Below, one piece after another: positions 24,319-33,877 of a stretch of DNA of 37,168 nt. The position numbers and the translations under genes are program-made. Source of the DNA: an uncultured Prevotella sp. (GTDB lineage: Bacteria > Bacteroidota > Bacteroidia > Bacteroidales > Bacteroidaceae); assembly GCA_944319795.1 (NCBI GenBank), contig CALUFA010000023.1:1-37168 (forward strand), in the 5' to 3' direction. How positions within the stretch are numbered: position 1 is the stretch's first letter; each line of letters opens with the position of its first letter. Below the pieces are notes generated by a model. The model saw only the letters and a list, made by a program, of their open reading frames with translations. It did not search any database and was not told the DNA's origin.

Positions 24319-25316
24319 AAGTATTTCATGTCTTTCAATGTCTGCTGCTTGCCGCTTTGGTATTATCATGCAAGCCGAAAGTTCCCGATAAGTATCTTCA
24401 ACCAGGAGAGTTTGAAGATATTCTTTACGATTACCATTTGGCTGACGCTATGGCCGACAACGGTGAGGGCGGTGTCTCTGAGCGAGACTACAACGTCATG
24501 CTTTACCGCCAAGCCGTTCTGAAGAAGTATGGTATAACCCAGGCCGAGTTCGATTCTTCATTGGTTTATTATATGCGGCATGCCGATCGTCTGCATAAGG
24601 TGTATGAAAATATTGTCGCACGCTTGGAAGAGGATGCCATGTCATTAGGTGCTTCGGCCAATGACATCCGACGTTACGGTGACATGAAATCGGCTCGTGA
24701 TACGTCAAACTTATGGAGGGGTGTTCCTGCAGTTATGCTAACTACGTTCGAACCTTATAATGTGATGTCGTTTGAAATCGTGGCAGACAGTACTTATCGT
24801 GAGGGTGATAAGATAATATTCAGCTTTAACTGCGATTTTGTTTACGACGAAGGTTCAAAGGACGGAAGGGCTGTGCTTGCCATACAATTTAAGAATGATA
24901 GTGTGGCGAGCAATTCTGTACGCATGTCGTCGAATTCAAATTACAGCGTAACAGTCTCGGATTTTGGACATAAGGGCATAAAGGCGATACGTGGTTTTAT
25001 ATATCTTGATAATAGGGAAAATAGGGGACGTGAAGCAGGCGGAAATCCGCTTCGTTTAATGTTTGTTGATAACATCCGCATGGTTAGGATGCGCGACACG
25101 TCTTCAATATCGGAAGACCGCGTAGATGAAAGTAATGATGCCAATCGCGTAGTTCGGAGTGACACGACGAAAAAAGATGCGGTCAAGGGGGCTGCCACGG
25201 AATCCGGCAATAGCGGAAGGGATGTGGATACGCGTAAGCAACCGACGAATGCAAGACCGTTGAAATTGTCGGATGTCAGACCTTTGCATCTTTTGAACGA
25301 TGGCAATAAACGCTGA
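24315..25316 (+). CDS. DUF4296 domain lipoprotein
   Basis: 333 residues. Signal peptide with lipobox LVLSC (Cys19). Residues of about 25-110 have the DUF4296 pattern: PGEFEDILYDYHLADAMADN, then MLYRQAVLKKYGITQAEFDSSLVYYMRHADRLHKVYENI. The middle is strand-rich and about residues 265-333 are polar and low-complexity. DUF4296 proteins commonly follow lspA in Bacteroidales, but their role is unknown. It overlaps lspA by 4 bases. Confidence 0.85.
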   Translation: MKVFHVFQCLLLAALVLSCKPKVPDKYLQPGEFEDILYDYHLADAMADNGEGGVSERDYNVMLYRQAVLKKYGITQAEFDSSLVYYMRHADRLHKVYENIVARLEEDAMSLGASANDIRRYGDMKSARDTSNLWRGVPAVMLTTFEPYNVMSFEIVADSTYREGDKIIFSFNCDFVYDEGSKDGRAVLAIQFKNDSVASNSVRMSSNSNYSVTVSDFGHKGIKAIRGFIYLDNRENRGREAGGNPLRLMFVDNIRMVRMRDTSSISEDRVDESNDANRVVRSDTTKKDAVKGAATESGNSGRDVDTRKQPTNARPLKLSDVRPLHLLNDGNKR

Positions 25317-25355
25317 TTTGTATTAGATTTGTTTCAAATTAAATGATATTCAGGC

Positions 25356-25562
25356 ATGGTACGTCGGGTGGCTGCGCATAGGGTTGTTGTTGACGGGAAA
25401 GTGAACCGAATGTGTGTGATCGAGCTTGAAAGTGACGGCTTTGTGCGTTCTTATGCTCCCTTTAACGAAGAGATGCCTTTTACGGAATGGTTGGGAGGAA
25501 CCATTACGCTTGGGCGTGATGGGTTAGGGCGGCTCGTTGTTGAAAATTTGGATAATAGTTGA
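25356..25562 (+). CDS. Small conserved-looking protein of unknown function
   Basis: 68 residues, starting 39 bases after the DUF4296 gene. The sequence has regular strands (HRVVVDGKVNRMCVIELESDG, PFTEWLGGTITLGRDGLGRLVVEN) and no signal or membrane segment. It looks like a compact beta protein. I cannot name a family. It may belong to the ileS operon. Confidence 0.7.
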   Translation: MVRRVAAHRVVVDGKVNRMCVIELESDGFVRSYAPFNEEMPFTEWLGGTITLGRDGLGRLVVENLDNS

Positions 25563-25589
25563 ATCTTTTCATAAAAAATGTTATCTTTG
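25558..25589 (+). promoter_or_regulatory. Promoter of the polysaccharide locus
   Basis: GTTG at 25558-25561, 20 bases, then TATCTTTG at 25582-25589, near-consensus. The upstream gene's last codons overlap the -33 box. No invertible repeats flank it, so it shows no sign of the phase-variable promoter inversion known from Bacteroides capsule loci. Confidence 0.7.
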
Positions 25590-25680
25590 CAACAAAATAA
25601 GAAAAAGTAGGTTTAATACTTAGGTTAGTAAGAAAACAAACAAAGTGAACAACGTATATACAGAAGATACAGAATGTATA

Positions 25681-26286
25681 ATGAACGGGCACGACGCAAT
25701 GAACGGCTTACAACGGGCGATAAAGAGAATTTTGGATTTTGTATTTGCTCTTATTGGTCTTGTCGTTTTGTCGCCGCTGTTCCTTGTTATTTATATAATG
25801 TTGAAACGTCAGAATAACGGGCCGGCCATATTTTCTCAGGAACGCATAGGGTATAAGGGGCAGCCTTTTATCATATATAAGTTCAGGACAATGAGCGATA
25901 GCGAAACCGAACCACGTTTGGTGGCTAAATGTGACGAGACAAACTCAACGAAAGTGGAACGGTTCTTACGTGAACATCATTTGGACGAGCTTCCCCAGTT
26001 GTGGAACGTGTTGATCGGAGACATGTCGTTCGTCGGTCCGCGTCCGGAACGGAAATATTATATCGACAAGATAATGGCGGTTGACCACGATTATGAACTG
26101 ATATACGAAATGCGGCCGGGATTAACCTCCGAGGCTACGTTGTACAACGGATATACGGACACTATGGAAAAAATGCTTAGGCGTTTGCACATGGATATTC
26201 ATTATTTGGAACATAGGTCGTTGTGGCTCGATTTCAGCATAATCGTGCGTACTGCGTTGAGTATAGTAAGCGGAAAGAAGTTTTAA
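25681..26286 (+). CDS. Initiating sugar-phosphate transferase (WcaJ/WbaP-type)
   Basis: Transfers the first sugar phosphate to undecaprenyl phosphate at the inner membrane. About 201 residues, the short form with only one N-terminal membrane segment (FVFALIGLVVLSPLFLVIYIML). Family motifs are FSQERIGYKGQPFIIYKFRTM, REHHLDELPQLWNVLIGDMSFVGPRPE and MRPGLTSEATLYNG. I chose the ATG at 25681; a GTG at 25645 is in frame and would add 12 residues. It is the first gene of the locus, 92 bases after the -7 box. Confidence 0.94.
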   Translation: MNGHDAMNGLQRAIKRILDFVFALIGLVVLSPLFLVIYIMLKRQNNGPAIFSQERIGYKGQPFIIYKFRTMSDSETEPRLVAKCDETNSTKVERFLREHHLDELPQLWNVLIGDMSFVGPRPERKYYIDKIMAVDHDYELIYEMRPGLTSEATLYNGYTDTMEKMLRRLHMDIHYLEHRSLWLDFSIIVRTALSIVSGKKF

Positions 26287-26302
26287 TGAATTTATTTGAT
26301 TT

Positions 26303-28882
26303 ATGAAAAGATACGTTTTATTGGTTTTTCTTATATCGTTATTGGCTGTAAAAGTCGGGGCTCAGTCTATGTCGGACGAGCAAGTCATGCAGTATGTCGT
26401 TGAGGAGCATCAGGCCGGTACTTCCCAGGCCCAGATTGTGACTAAACTCATGCAGCGCGGTGTCGATATTGAGCAAATACGTCGTGTAAGGCAGAAATAT
26501 GAACGCTTGGCCAAAAATCAAGGACTTGGGGCCGTGTCGGCTAATGAAAAGTCGGATAGTCGTTTGCGGACGAATAATGTCAAAAATAAAAATAAGAATA
26601 CTTCAAGGAGCATGGAAGATGGTGACGACTTCGACCCTGTTTACCGTGTAACGGACGGGCGTGATTCCGGGCTGCCAAAGAGTAACGTGTATGATGAGAC
26701 AAATGAAGATTGGCTCATGATACAAGATGAATTGAATGGTTTCATACCCGATACGGCCGCCATAGTTGAAAGGTATATGGCTGAAAGGGAAAAGAAGGAA
26801 GTAAAGGTATTTGGACGTGACATATTCAACAACAAGGAACTTACGTTTGAGCCGGATATGAATATAGCTACACCGCAGAATTACCGTCTTGGCCCTGGCG
26901 ATGCCGTATTTATCGACATTTACGGAGCTTCGCAGAAAACGATAGAAAGCACGGTGTCGCCTGACGGTACGATTACGATAGAAGGTTTCGGCCCGGTGCA
27001 AGTTAGTGGATTGACGGTGAGCGAGGCAAATTCACGGTTACGTTCAACCCTTGGAACGCGATACAGAAGTTCTAAGATAAGGTTGACGGTCGGCCAGACA
27101 AGAACGATAATGGTGAACGTAATGGGCGAAGTCAACAATCCGGGTACGTACACTTTGCCTGCTTTTGCGACAGTGTTCCATGCTCTTTATATGGCTGGGG
27201 GAACTAACGATTTGGGTACGATGCGTAATATCAAGGTTTATAGGAACAACCGCCTTGTTTCTACGGTCGACATTTACGATTACATATTGAACGGAAAATT
27301 AACTGGAAACATCCGTTTGGCCGATAACGACGTTATTTCAGTCGGCGCTTATGATTGCCTGGTCAACATTACGGGCAAGGTGAAACGTCCGATGTATTAT
27401 GAAATGAAGAAAACTGAAAGTGTTGCCACTTTGTTGAAATATTCAGGCGGTTTCACGGGCGATGCTTATAAGAAGTCGGTCAGGTTGGTTCGTAAGGCCG
27501 GTAAGGAATATTCGGTTTACAATATAAACGAATTCGACATGAGCGCATTCCAGTTGGCCGACGCCGATTCGGTTAGCGTAGATTCAATATTGCCAAGGTT
27601 CTCGAACATGGTCGAGGTAAAAGGAGCAGTATTCCGTCCCGGTATGTATCAGGTCGGTGGCGATATAAACAGTGTTCGTACTCTTATAGAACATGCCGAC
27701 GGTTTGTTGGAAGAGGCGTTCACAGCCCGTGCCGTAATGCACAGGATGAAGGAAGACCGTACATTGGAAGTTATTCCTGTCGACGTTGACGGAATCCTTG
27801 CAGGCCGTGTTGCGGATATTCCCATCCAAAATAACGACGTCTTGTTTATTCCAACCAAGCAGGAAATGATGGAAGAACAGACCATAACGATACATGGTGA
27901 AGTGTTTTATCCGGGAGTTTATAAATATGCAGATAATGAGACTCTTGAGGATTTCGTGTTGCAGGCAGGAGGTCTGAAGCAGACTGCGTCAACCGTTAAA
28001 GTCGACGTTGCGCGCCGTATGGTTAATCCGAAAGCATTAACGACCGACACCATAATTGCGCGTACATTCACGTTCGCCTTGAAAGACGGCTTCGTTATCG
28101 ACGGTGAGCCTGGGTTCAAACTTATGCCGTTTGACGAGGTTTATGTACGTAAGAGTCCCGGATTCTATAAACAGCAGAACGTTACGGTTGAAGGCGAGGT
28201 AATGTTCGGAGGAACATATACATTGTCAAAGAAAAACCAAAGACTTAGCGATTTGGTAAAGAACGCCGGCGGTGTAAACGACCGCGCTTATGTGGCAGGA
28301 GCCCGGCTTGAAAGAAAATTGGACGAGAATGAGCGTAAAAGGTATGAGGTGGCTCTGCGAATGGCGCGTGAACAGGCTGAAAACTTGGAACTTGAGGCTG
28401 CCAGTCAGAATCGTCAAATCAACTTGGACAATAGTGAACGTTTGAAGAAATTCGAAATACCTGAAACATATTCCGTCGGTATCGAATTGGATAAGGCGCT
28501 GGCCAATCCCGGATGTGACGCAGACATCGTATTGCGTGAGGGTGATAAACTCGTAGTTCCGCAATATACGGCAACGGTGAAAATCAACGGCGAGGTTATG
28601 TATCCGAACACCGTTGGATACCAGAAAGGCAAGAAGGCGAAATATTACATAAATCAGGCTGGTGGCTTCAGCAGTAAGGCAAAGAAGAGCCAAACGTTCA
28701 TAATCTACATGAACGGAACTATCGCGAAAGTCAGCGAGGGGGCAAGGCCCATGCCCGGTTGCGAAATATTCGTACCGGAAAAGAAGATGAACACGATGAC
28801 TATTGCTGAAAAGATGTCTATCGGAACGACAGCCGCCTCTATCGCGACGATGATTGCGACATTGGTTAATGTGTTGAAATAA
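26303..28882 (+). CDS. Polysaccharide export protein with six SLBB repeats
   Basis: Outer-membrane-associated export protein of the Wza class. 859 residues with a type I signal peptide (cleavage near GAQS) and no lipobox cysteine, unlike Wza. About residues 25-70 are a helical N-terminal region (SDEQVMQYVVEEHQAGTSQAQIV). The polysaccharide export domain is near 193-265 (YRLGPGDAVFIDIYGAS). Six SLBB-like repeats begin near residues 270, 351, 435, 527, 626 and 758 (pattern xVxGEVxxPGxY ... AGG). A hydrophobic tail closes it. Its length is about twice that of Wza, which carries two such repeats. Confidence 0.93.
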   Translation: MKRYVLLVFLISLLAVKVGAQSMSDEQVMQYVVEEHQAGTSQAQIVTKLMQRGVDIEQIRRVRQKYERLAKNQGLGAVSANEKSDSRLRTNNVKNKNKNTSRSMEDGDDFDPVYRVTDGRDSGLPKSNVYDETNEDWLMIQDELNGFIPDTAAIVERYMAEREKKEVKVFGRDIFNNKELTFEPDMNIATPQNYRLGPGDAVFIDIYGASQKTIESTVSPDGTITIEGFGPVQVSGLTVSEANSRLRSTLGTRYRSSKIRLTVGQTRTIMVNVMGEVNNPGTYTLPAFATVFHALYMAGGTNDLGTMRNIKVYRNNRLVSTVDIYDYILNGKLTGNIRLADNDVISVGAYDCLVNITGKVKRPMYYEMKKTESVATLLKYSGGFTGDAYKKSVRLVRKAGKEYSVYNINEFDMSAFQLADADSVSVDSILPRFSNMVEVKGAVFRPGMYQVGGDINSVRTLIEHADGLLEEAFTARAVMHRMKEDRTLEVIPVDVDGILAGRVADIPIQNNDVLFIPTKQEMMEEQTITIHGEVFYPGVYKYADNETLEDFVLQAGGLKQTASTVKVDVARRMVNPKALTTDTIIARTFTFALKDGFVIDGEPGFKLMPFDEVYVRKSPGFYKQQNVTVEGEVMFGGTYTLSKKNQRLSDLVKNAGGVNDRAYVAGARLERKLDENERKRYEVALRMAREQAENLELEAASQNRQINLDNSERLKKFEIPETYSVGIELDKALANPGCDADIVLREGDKLVVPQYTATVKINGEVMYPNTVGYQKGKKAKYYINQAGGFSSKAKKSQTFIIYMNGTIAKVSEGARPMPGCEIFVPEKKMNTMTIAEKMSIGTTAASIATMIATLVNVLK

Positions 28883-28943
28883 TATTTTGTCTGTTACCTG
28901 AATTTATTTTAAGGAAAACTTGTGATAAAAAGGAGAGCCGAGA

Positions 28944-30296
28944 ATGTTTATTGAGAGGATAAAACAAATGTTGGTTTCAAAAGATAAGCGCAATGTCTTG
29001 TTGCGTAAAAATATCCTTTTTTCAGCATTCCTCAAAATAATAGGCTTAAGCACGTCTTTGATCATAGTACCAGTAACTCTTGATTATTTGAATAACGAAG
29101 TGTATGGTATTTGGTTGACGATGTCTTCCATATTGTATTGGTTCGCTTTCTTTGACATTGGTTTGGGTAATGGAATGCGCAATTATTTAACAGAGGCAAT
29201 ATCTATAAAGAATTATGATGAAGCAAAATCTATAATAAGTACTACGTTCTTTTTGCTTTTTATCATAGCCTTAGTGCTCGGATTGGTTGTCGGTGTCCTT
29301 TTGTACGCCATTGACTTAAATTCGTTATTTAATACATCATTGATTAGTGGGGGCGATTTGCGTGAAATCATGCTTGTCGCCTCGGCTTTCACTTTGATGA
29401 TGTTTGTTGTGAAGAATTTAGGAATGGTTTTCGTTGCAATGCAGAAATATGCTATTAATGATTTGTTATTGGTGTCAGGAAATGTTTTGGCATTATTGAT
29501 TATTTATGTTTTAACGAAAACGACGGCCGGAAATCTCCTGTATGTTGTTTTGGCGTTTACAGCAACTCCTGTTTGGGTCTTTTTGTTAGCCGCATTCCCA
29601 ACTTTTGCAAAATATGCGAATATAAGACCTGATTTCCGCCTTATTGATTACGCTTTGGCAAAAAAGGTTGTTGGAAAAGGATTGGGCTTTTTCTTGATAC
29701 AAATAACAAGTTGTATTGTAATATTTGGTTCGTCCAATTTATTTATAACACAATTTTGCGGTCCGTCAGATGTTACAGTTTATAATATCGCATTTAAATA
29801 TTTTCATCTTCTTGCAATAGGATATACGATAGTTATATCTCCTTTATGGAATGCCTATACCGATGCATACGTTAAAGGTGATATGCAATGGATCGGTAAG
29901 ACTTTTAACAGGGCGTTGAAGATATGGCTTATAACAGTTCTTGGTGGCGTTGTAATGCTCGTGGTCAGCGGTTTGTTCTATAAATTGTGGATCGGCTCTG
30001 TTGTATATGTGCCTTTTAGCGTTTCCGTTAGCGTATTACTGTTTATTTGCGCATTTAATTTAAATAATTGTGTAACTTACCTCTTGAATGGTTTGAACAA
30101 GATCTGTGTCCAAATATGTACGTCTGTTGTTTTTACGGTCTTATTTATATCCGCAATGTTTGTGGGTGGGCATAGGTTGAGTATTGAGGCTGTTGCTGTT
30201 TGTATGGCAATAAGTTATTTTGGAATGAGCCTGATACATTTTTATCAATGTAGATTGCTTATAAATAATAAGGCAAAAGGAGTGTGGAATAAATAA
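28944..30296 (+). CDS. Polysaccharide flippase (Wzx-type)
   Basis: Membrane protein of the MATE-like oligosaccharide flippase family that moves lipid-linked repeat units across the inner membrane. 450 residues with about twelve hydrophobic segments. The N-terminal part (VPVTLDYLNNEVYGIWLTMSSILYWFAFFDIGLGNGMRNYL) is typical. It starts the AT-rich section of the locus, 61 bases after the export gene. Confidence 0.93.
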   Translation: MFIERIKQMLVSKDKRNVLLRKNILFSAFLKIIGLSTSLIIVPVTLDYLNNEVYGIWLTMSSILYWFAFFDIGLGNGMRNYLTEAISIKNYDEAKSIISTTFFLLFIIALVLGLVVGVLLYAIDLNSLFNTSLISGGDLREIMLVASAFTLMMFVVKNLGMVFVAMQKYAINDLLLVSGNVLALLIIYVLTKTTAGNLLYVVLAFTATPVWVFLLAAFPTFAKYANIRPDFRLIDYALAKKVVGKGLGFFLIQITSCIVIFGSSNLFITQFCGPSDVTVYNIAFKYFHLLAIGYTIVISPLWNAYTDAYVKGDMQWIGKTFNRALKIWLITVLGGVVMLVVSGLFYKLWIGSVVYVPFSVSVSVLLFICAFNLNNCVTYLLNGLNKICVQICTSVVFTVLFISAMFVGGHRLSIEAVAVCMAISYFGMSLIHFYQCRLLINNKAKGVWNK

Positions 30297-30306
30297 GGAA
30301 AGGTTA

Positions 30307-31578
30307 ATGGCAGACAAAGATAAAATAAGTGTTATAACTGTTGTTTATAATGATGTTGAGCACATCAGGGAAACAATGGAAAGTTTTTTCTCACAGACCT
30401 GGGAAAATAAGGAGTATATTGTTATCGACGGTGGCAGTACTGACGGAACGGTTGATGTTATCCGTGAGTATGCAGACCGTTTGGCTTATTGGTGCTCAGA
30501 GAAAGATGATGGAATTTATGATGCGATGAACAAAGGAATATCGCATGTTACGGGAGATTGGATAAACATACTAAATTGTGGAGATTTTTATTGCGATAAA
30601 GATTCATTGAAAAATGTTATGACATTTACGGATTTAACTGATGTAGATGTCGTATATGGAAATAGTATAGAAGAAACAGAAGTAATAAGAAAAAGAGTCG
30701 AAGCATTGGATGATGAAAGTATAATGGATTTATGTCCGGTTTATAGACATGGTTCGTCTTTAATTAAGACTTCTGTCCAAAAACGTTTTCTTTATGATTT
30801 GGCGAAAAAGAATCAATTGGGATATGCTTTAGATTGGGATATGATTTATCGGGTATATAAGGCGGGTTTTGTCTTTAGGAAAGTAAATGTTAATATTGAA
30901 GTTTATAGAAAAGAAGGCATATCCAACCATCCGATACGTAATTTGTGGTATAATTATTTAGTAACATCTCAAAATCAGTTTAATTTAAAGAAGATATTAT
31001 TTTTATTAAAAGCTGTATTAGCGTATTATTTTAAAAATAATATTTTTTATAAATGGTTTAGAGCGTTAATATTGGAATTCTTTGTTAATGACATATTACC
31101 TTTAGTCCCATTTTGGAATATAAGAAAATTGTATCTGAAATTCTTAAGAATGCATATAGGAAAAGGTTCATTTATAATGAAACGGAATTATATCATGAAC
31201 GCAAATTTGGTTAAAATAGGGAACTTTAGTCATATCAATAGGGGATGCCTTATTGATGCGCGTGGAAAAGTTGAGATTGGTGACAGTGTCTCGATTTCGC
31301 ATAATGTAAATATTATGACAGGAAGTCATGATATAAATAGTTCTAATTTTGTGGGAGTATTTAAACCTATAAAGATTTGTGATTACGCTTTTATCGGTGT
31401 TGGGGCTACAATTTTGCAAGGTGTTACAATTGGTAAGGGAGCAGTAGTTTGCGCCGGATCTGTTGTGACAAATGATGTTGGTTGTTATGATGTGGTCGCA
31501 GGAATACCGGCAAAGGTCATAAGTAAAAGAAAATGTAAACCTTTGTATCATTGTGTATGGACAACACCTTTAACCTAA
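30307..31578 (+). CDS. Fusion of a GT2 glycosyltransferase and a hexapeptide acyltransferase
   Basis: 423 residues in one frame. About residues 1-230 are a family 2 glycosyltransferase: ISVITVVYNDVEHI, VIDGGSTDGTVDVIREYAD, EKDDGIYDAMNKGISHVTGDWINILNCGDFY. A linker with a hydrophobic stretch follows. From about residue 290 there is a left-handed beta-helix acyltransferase: VKIGNFSHINRGC, VEIGDSVSISHNVNIMTGSHD, AFIGVGATILQGVTIGKGAVVCAGSVV, and IPAKVISKRK, similar to WcaF-type acetyltransferases. The likely job is to add a sugar and O-acetylate the repeat unit; substrate and target are unknown. No frameshift is seen. Confidence 0.92.
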   Translation: MADKDKISVITVVYNDVEHIRETMESFFSQTWENKEYIVIDGGSTDGTVDVIREYADRLAYWCSEKDDGIYDAMNKGISHVTGDWINILNCGDFYCDKDSLKNVMTFTDLTDVDVVYGNSIEETEVIRKRVEALDDESIMDLCPVYRHGSSLIKTSVQKRFLYDLAKKNQLGYALDWDMIYRVYKAGFVFRKVNVNIEVYRKEGISNHPIRNLWYNYLVTSQNQFNLKKILFLLKAVLAYYFKNNIFYKWFRALILEFFVNDILPLVPFWNIRKLYLKFLRMHIGKGSFIMKRNYIMNANLVKIGNFSHINRGCLIDARGKVEIGDSVSISHNVNIMTGSHDINSSNFVGVFKPIKICDYAFIGVGATILQGVTIGKGAVVCAGSVVTNDVGCYDVVAGIPAKVISKRKCKPLYHCVWTTPLT

Positions 31579-31592
31579 TTAAACTTTGAATT

Positions 31593-32654
31593 ATGGAACA
31601 GAAAAAAAATCATGAGATAGACATTGTTGGAATAATAAAGAAAATATTAAAAGAATGGAAACTTTTAACGTATTTCGTTATATCTTTTGCCGTGTTCGGA
31701 GTTATTATAGCATTAAATACGCAAAAGACATATACATCTACCGTTATTTTGGCTCCTGAATTATCTGGTGGTACGCTTCCGGAAGGTCTGTCGAGTTTAG
31801 CTTCTATGGTTGGCGTTAATATAGGTGGAAGTTCGCAAAATGGAGTTGATGCAATTTATCCACAAATTTATCCTGACGTATTGACATCATCAGATTTTAT
31901 TCTGAAATTGTTTAACGTTAAGGTACAACAATATGAGGACACAACAACAAAAACATATTATAGGCATTTGTTGGAGGATGCATTTATACCTTTTTGGAAA
32001 TATCCCAAATTATTGGTGTCTAAGATTTTTAAGAAAGATGAAAGTAAGTTAGACGGTCATGTTAATGCTTTTATGTTGACCAAACGGCAGAATGAGGTGT
32101 TAAATGAGATTAGGGCAAATGTTTCTTGTGTGGTTGACAAGAATACAAGTGTTATAAGCATTTCCGTGAGTGACTTTGATAAAAAGGTTGCCGCTGTTAT
32201 GGCTGATACGATTCAAAAGCAACTAAGGAATTATATTACTATTTATAGGACTCAGAAGGCTCGGAATGACATGGAATATACGGAAAAATTGTACAAGGAG
32301 TCAAAAGCTGAGTATATTCGTGCACAGCAGAAATATAGTTCGTATGCTGATGCTAACGAAGATTTAATGTTGGTGTCATTTAAGGCAAAACAAGATGAGT
32401 TGGAGAATGAAATGCAGCTGAGATATAATATTTACAATCAAATTGCGCAACAATTGCAGATAACAAAGGCGAAAGTTCAAGAAGTAACCCCTGTCTTTTC
32501 TGTTATTCAGGGTGCAAGCGTACCCGTGAAAGCGTCAAGTATGCCGAGATCGGTTATGGTTTTATTATATATGTTTTTAGGCGTTATTGTTGATGCTGTT
32601 TGGATATTGTACATTAGGGATATTGTAAATAAGAGAAAACTTAAGAAGGGATAA
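31593..32654 (+). CDS. Chain-length determinant protein (Wzz family) without kinase domain
   Basis: Inner-membrane protein that sets polymer length. 353 residues. Two membrane segments lie near residues 25-45 and 320-342, with a large periplasmic loop containing TYTSTVILAPE near the front and coiled coil (MEYTEKLYKESKAEYIRAQQKY) near the back. There is no Walker motif or tyrosine cluster, so it is not a Wzc-type tyrosine kinase. It starts 14 bases after the previous gene. Confidence 0.9.
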   Translation: MEQKKNHEIDIVGIIKKILKEWKLLTYFVISFAVFGVIIALNTQKTYTSTVILAPELSGGTLPEGLSSLASMVGVNIGGSSQNGVDAIYPQIYPDVLTSSDFILKLFNVKVQQYEDTTTKTYYRHLLEDAFIPFWKYPKLLVSKIFKKDESKLDGHVNAFMLTKRQNEVLNEIRANVSCVVDKNTSVISISVSDFDKKVAAVMADTIQKQLRNYITIYRTQKARNDMEYTEKLYKESKAEYIRAQQKYSSYADANEDLMLVSFKAKQDELENEMQLRYNIYNQIAQQLQITKAKVQEVTPVFSVIQGASVPVKASSMPRSVMVLLYMFLGVIVDAVWILYIRDIVNKRKLKKG

Positions 32655-32693
32655 TTGTTTTATTTGTAATAAAAGACAACATCTTTTCATAAA

Positions 32694-33851
32694 ATGATAT
32701 ATTCAATTCCATACGTATTATTAATATTGCTTTTTGGTTTTTTTTCTATTTATTATTATGATAATAAGGAAAATGAATCAAAAAAATATATTATTGATGT
32801 ATGGTGCATTGTTATATTCATACTTTTTTTTGGTTTTAGGGGATTCATCTGCGATGATTGGATTTCTTATTATCCTGCTTTCCAAAAATGTTCATTTGAA
32901 TATGTTAATTTAAATGTATTTGAATATAACATAGAATGGGGATTTGAACCGGGTTTTACGTTGCTAATGTGTCTATGTAAGATTATTATGGACGATTACC
33001 AAATCCTTGTTCTTGTATGTACTTTAATTAATACCTTTTTACTTTTTAAGTTTTTCCAAAAACGGATAGACAATATGCCGTTAGGGATTATTCTTTTTTT
33101 AAGTTTTGGAGGGTATATTATGAGTACTAACCTAATGAGAAATTCCATTGCCATTCTTATTTTTATTAATTCTTTGACATATTTGGAACGGCGTAAGCCT
33201 CTACAATATTTCGGTTTGTGCTTATTGGCATTGACTTTCCATATTTCGGCAGTAATTTATTTTCCTTTGTATTTCTTCTTTAATATAAAGTTGAATAAGT
33301 GGGTGTATTTGTCGTTGTTTGTTTTCGGTAATGTCATCTTCTTATTTCATGTACCGTTATTCCTAAAAATAATATCACTGTTTTTAGGTGATTCTGAAGG
33401 GCAGCTTCAGATGATGGTTGAAAGTTATACAAGTGGTGATATGGCAGAAATGAAAACATTATCAATTGGATATTTGGAACGCTTATTCACAGGAATCTTA
33501 ATTTTTTGTTATTATAATAAGTTGACTGACTTGAGGAAAGAAAATATAATATTTATAAATGCATTTATCTGTTATATTTTAGCATCATTCCTTTTTAGTG
33601 AGTTTAGTGAAATAAGTTTACGTTTATCGTATTTGTTTATTTTTGCTTATTGGATATTGTGGTATGATTTGATAAATTGTTTTTCCATATTGAATAATAA
33701 AAAATTATTTTTAGCGTTCATGTCTATATATTTTATTATGAAGATGGTTGGTTCTACGAACATGATAACTTCTTCATACGACAATGTGATTTTTGGTGCA
33801 AAGTCATACGAAGAACGTTTATATATTCATAATCGTTATTCAAAAAATTAA
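32694..33851 (+). CDS. EpsG/Wzy-type polysaccharide polymerase
   Basis: 385 residues, almost wholly hydrophobic with about ten membrane segments. The first extracellular loop has GFRGFICDDWISYYPAFQKC, like the EpsG-family RxxxxxDxxxY pattern, and LMRNSIAILIFINSL and ALTFHISAVIYFPLYF match the EpsG core. It would join lipid-linked repeat units. It is the only polymerase candidate in the locus. It is strongly AT-rich. Confidence 0.85.
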   Translation: MIYSIPYVLLILLFGFFSIYYYDNKENESKKYIIDVWCIVIFILFFGFRGFICDDWISYYPAFQKCSFEYVNLNVFEYNIEWGFEPGFTLLMCLCKIIMDDYQILVLVCTLINTFLLFKFFQKRIDNMPLGIILFLSFGGYIMSTNLMRNSIAILIFINSLTYLERRKPLQYFGLCLLALTFHISAVIYFPLYFFFNIKLNKWVYLSLFVFGNVIFLFHVPLFLKIISLFLGDSEGQLQMMVESYTSGDMAEMKTLSIGYLERLFTGILIFCYYNKLTDLRKENIIFINAFICYILASFLFSEFSEISLRLSYLFIFAYWILWYDLINCFSILNNKKLFLAFMSIYFIMKMVGSTNMITSSYDNVIFGAKSYEERLYIHNRYSKN

Positions 33852-33877
33852 AGTATAGTACTAAAAATAGAAGCAAT

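Noticed and set aside
25558-25680. Invertible capsule promoter
   Set aside because: No inverted repeats flank the promoter and no invertase gene is present in the window.
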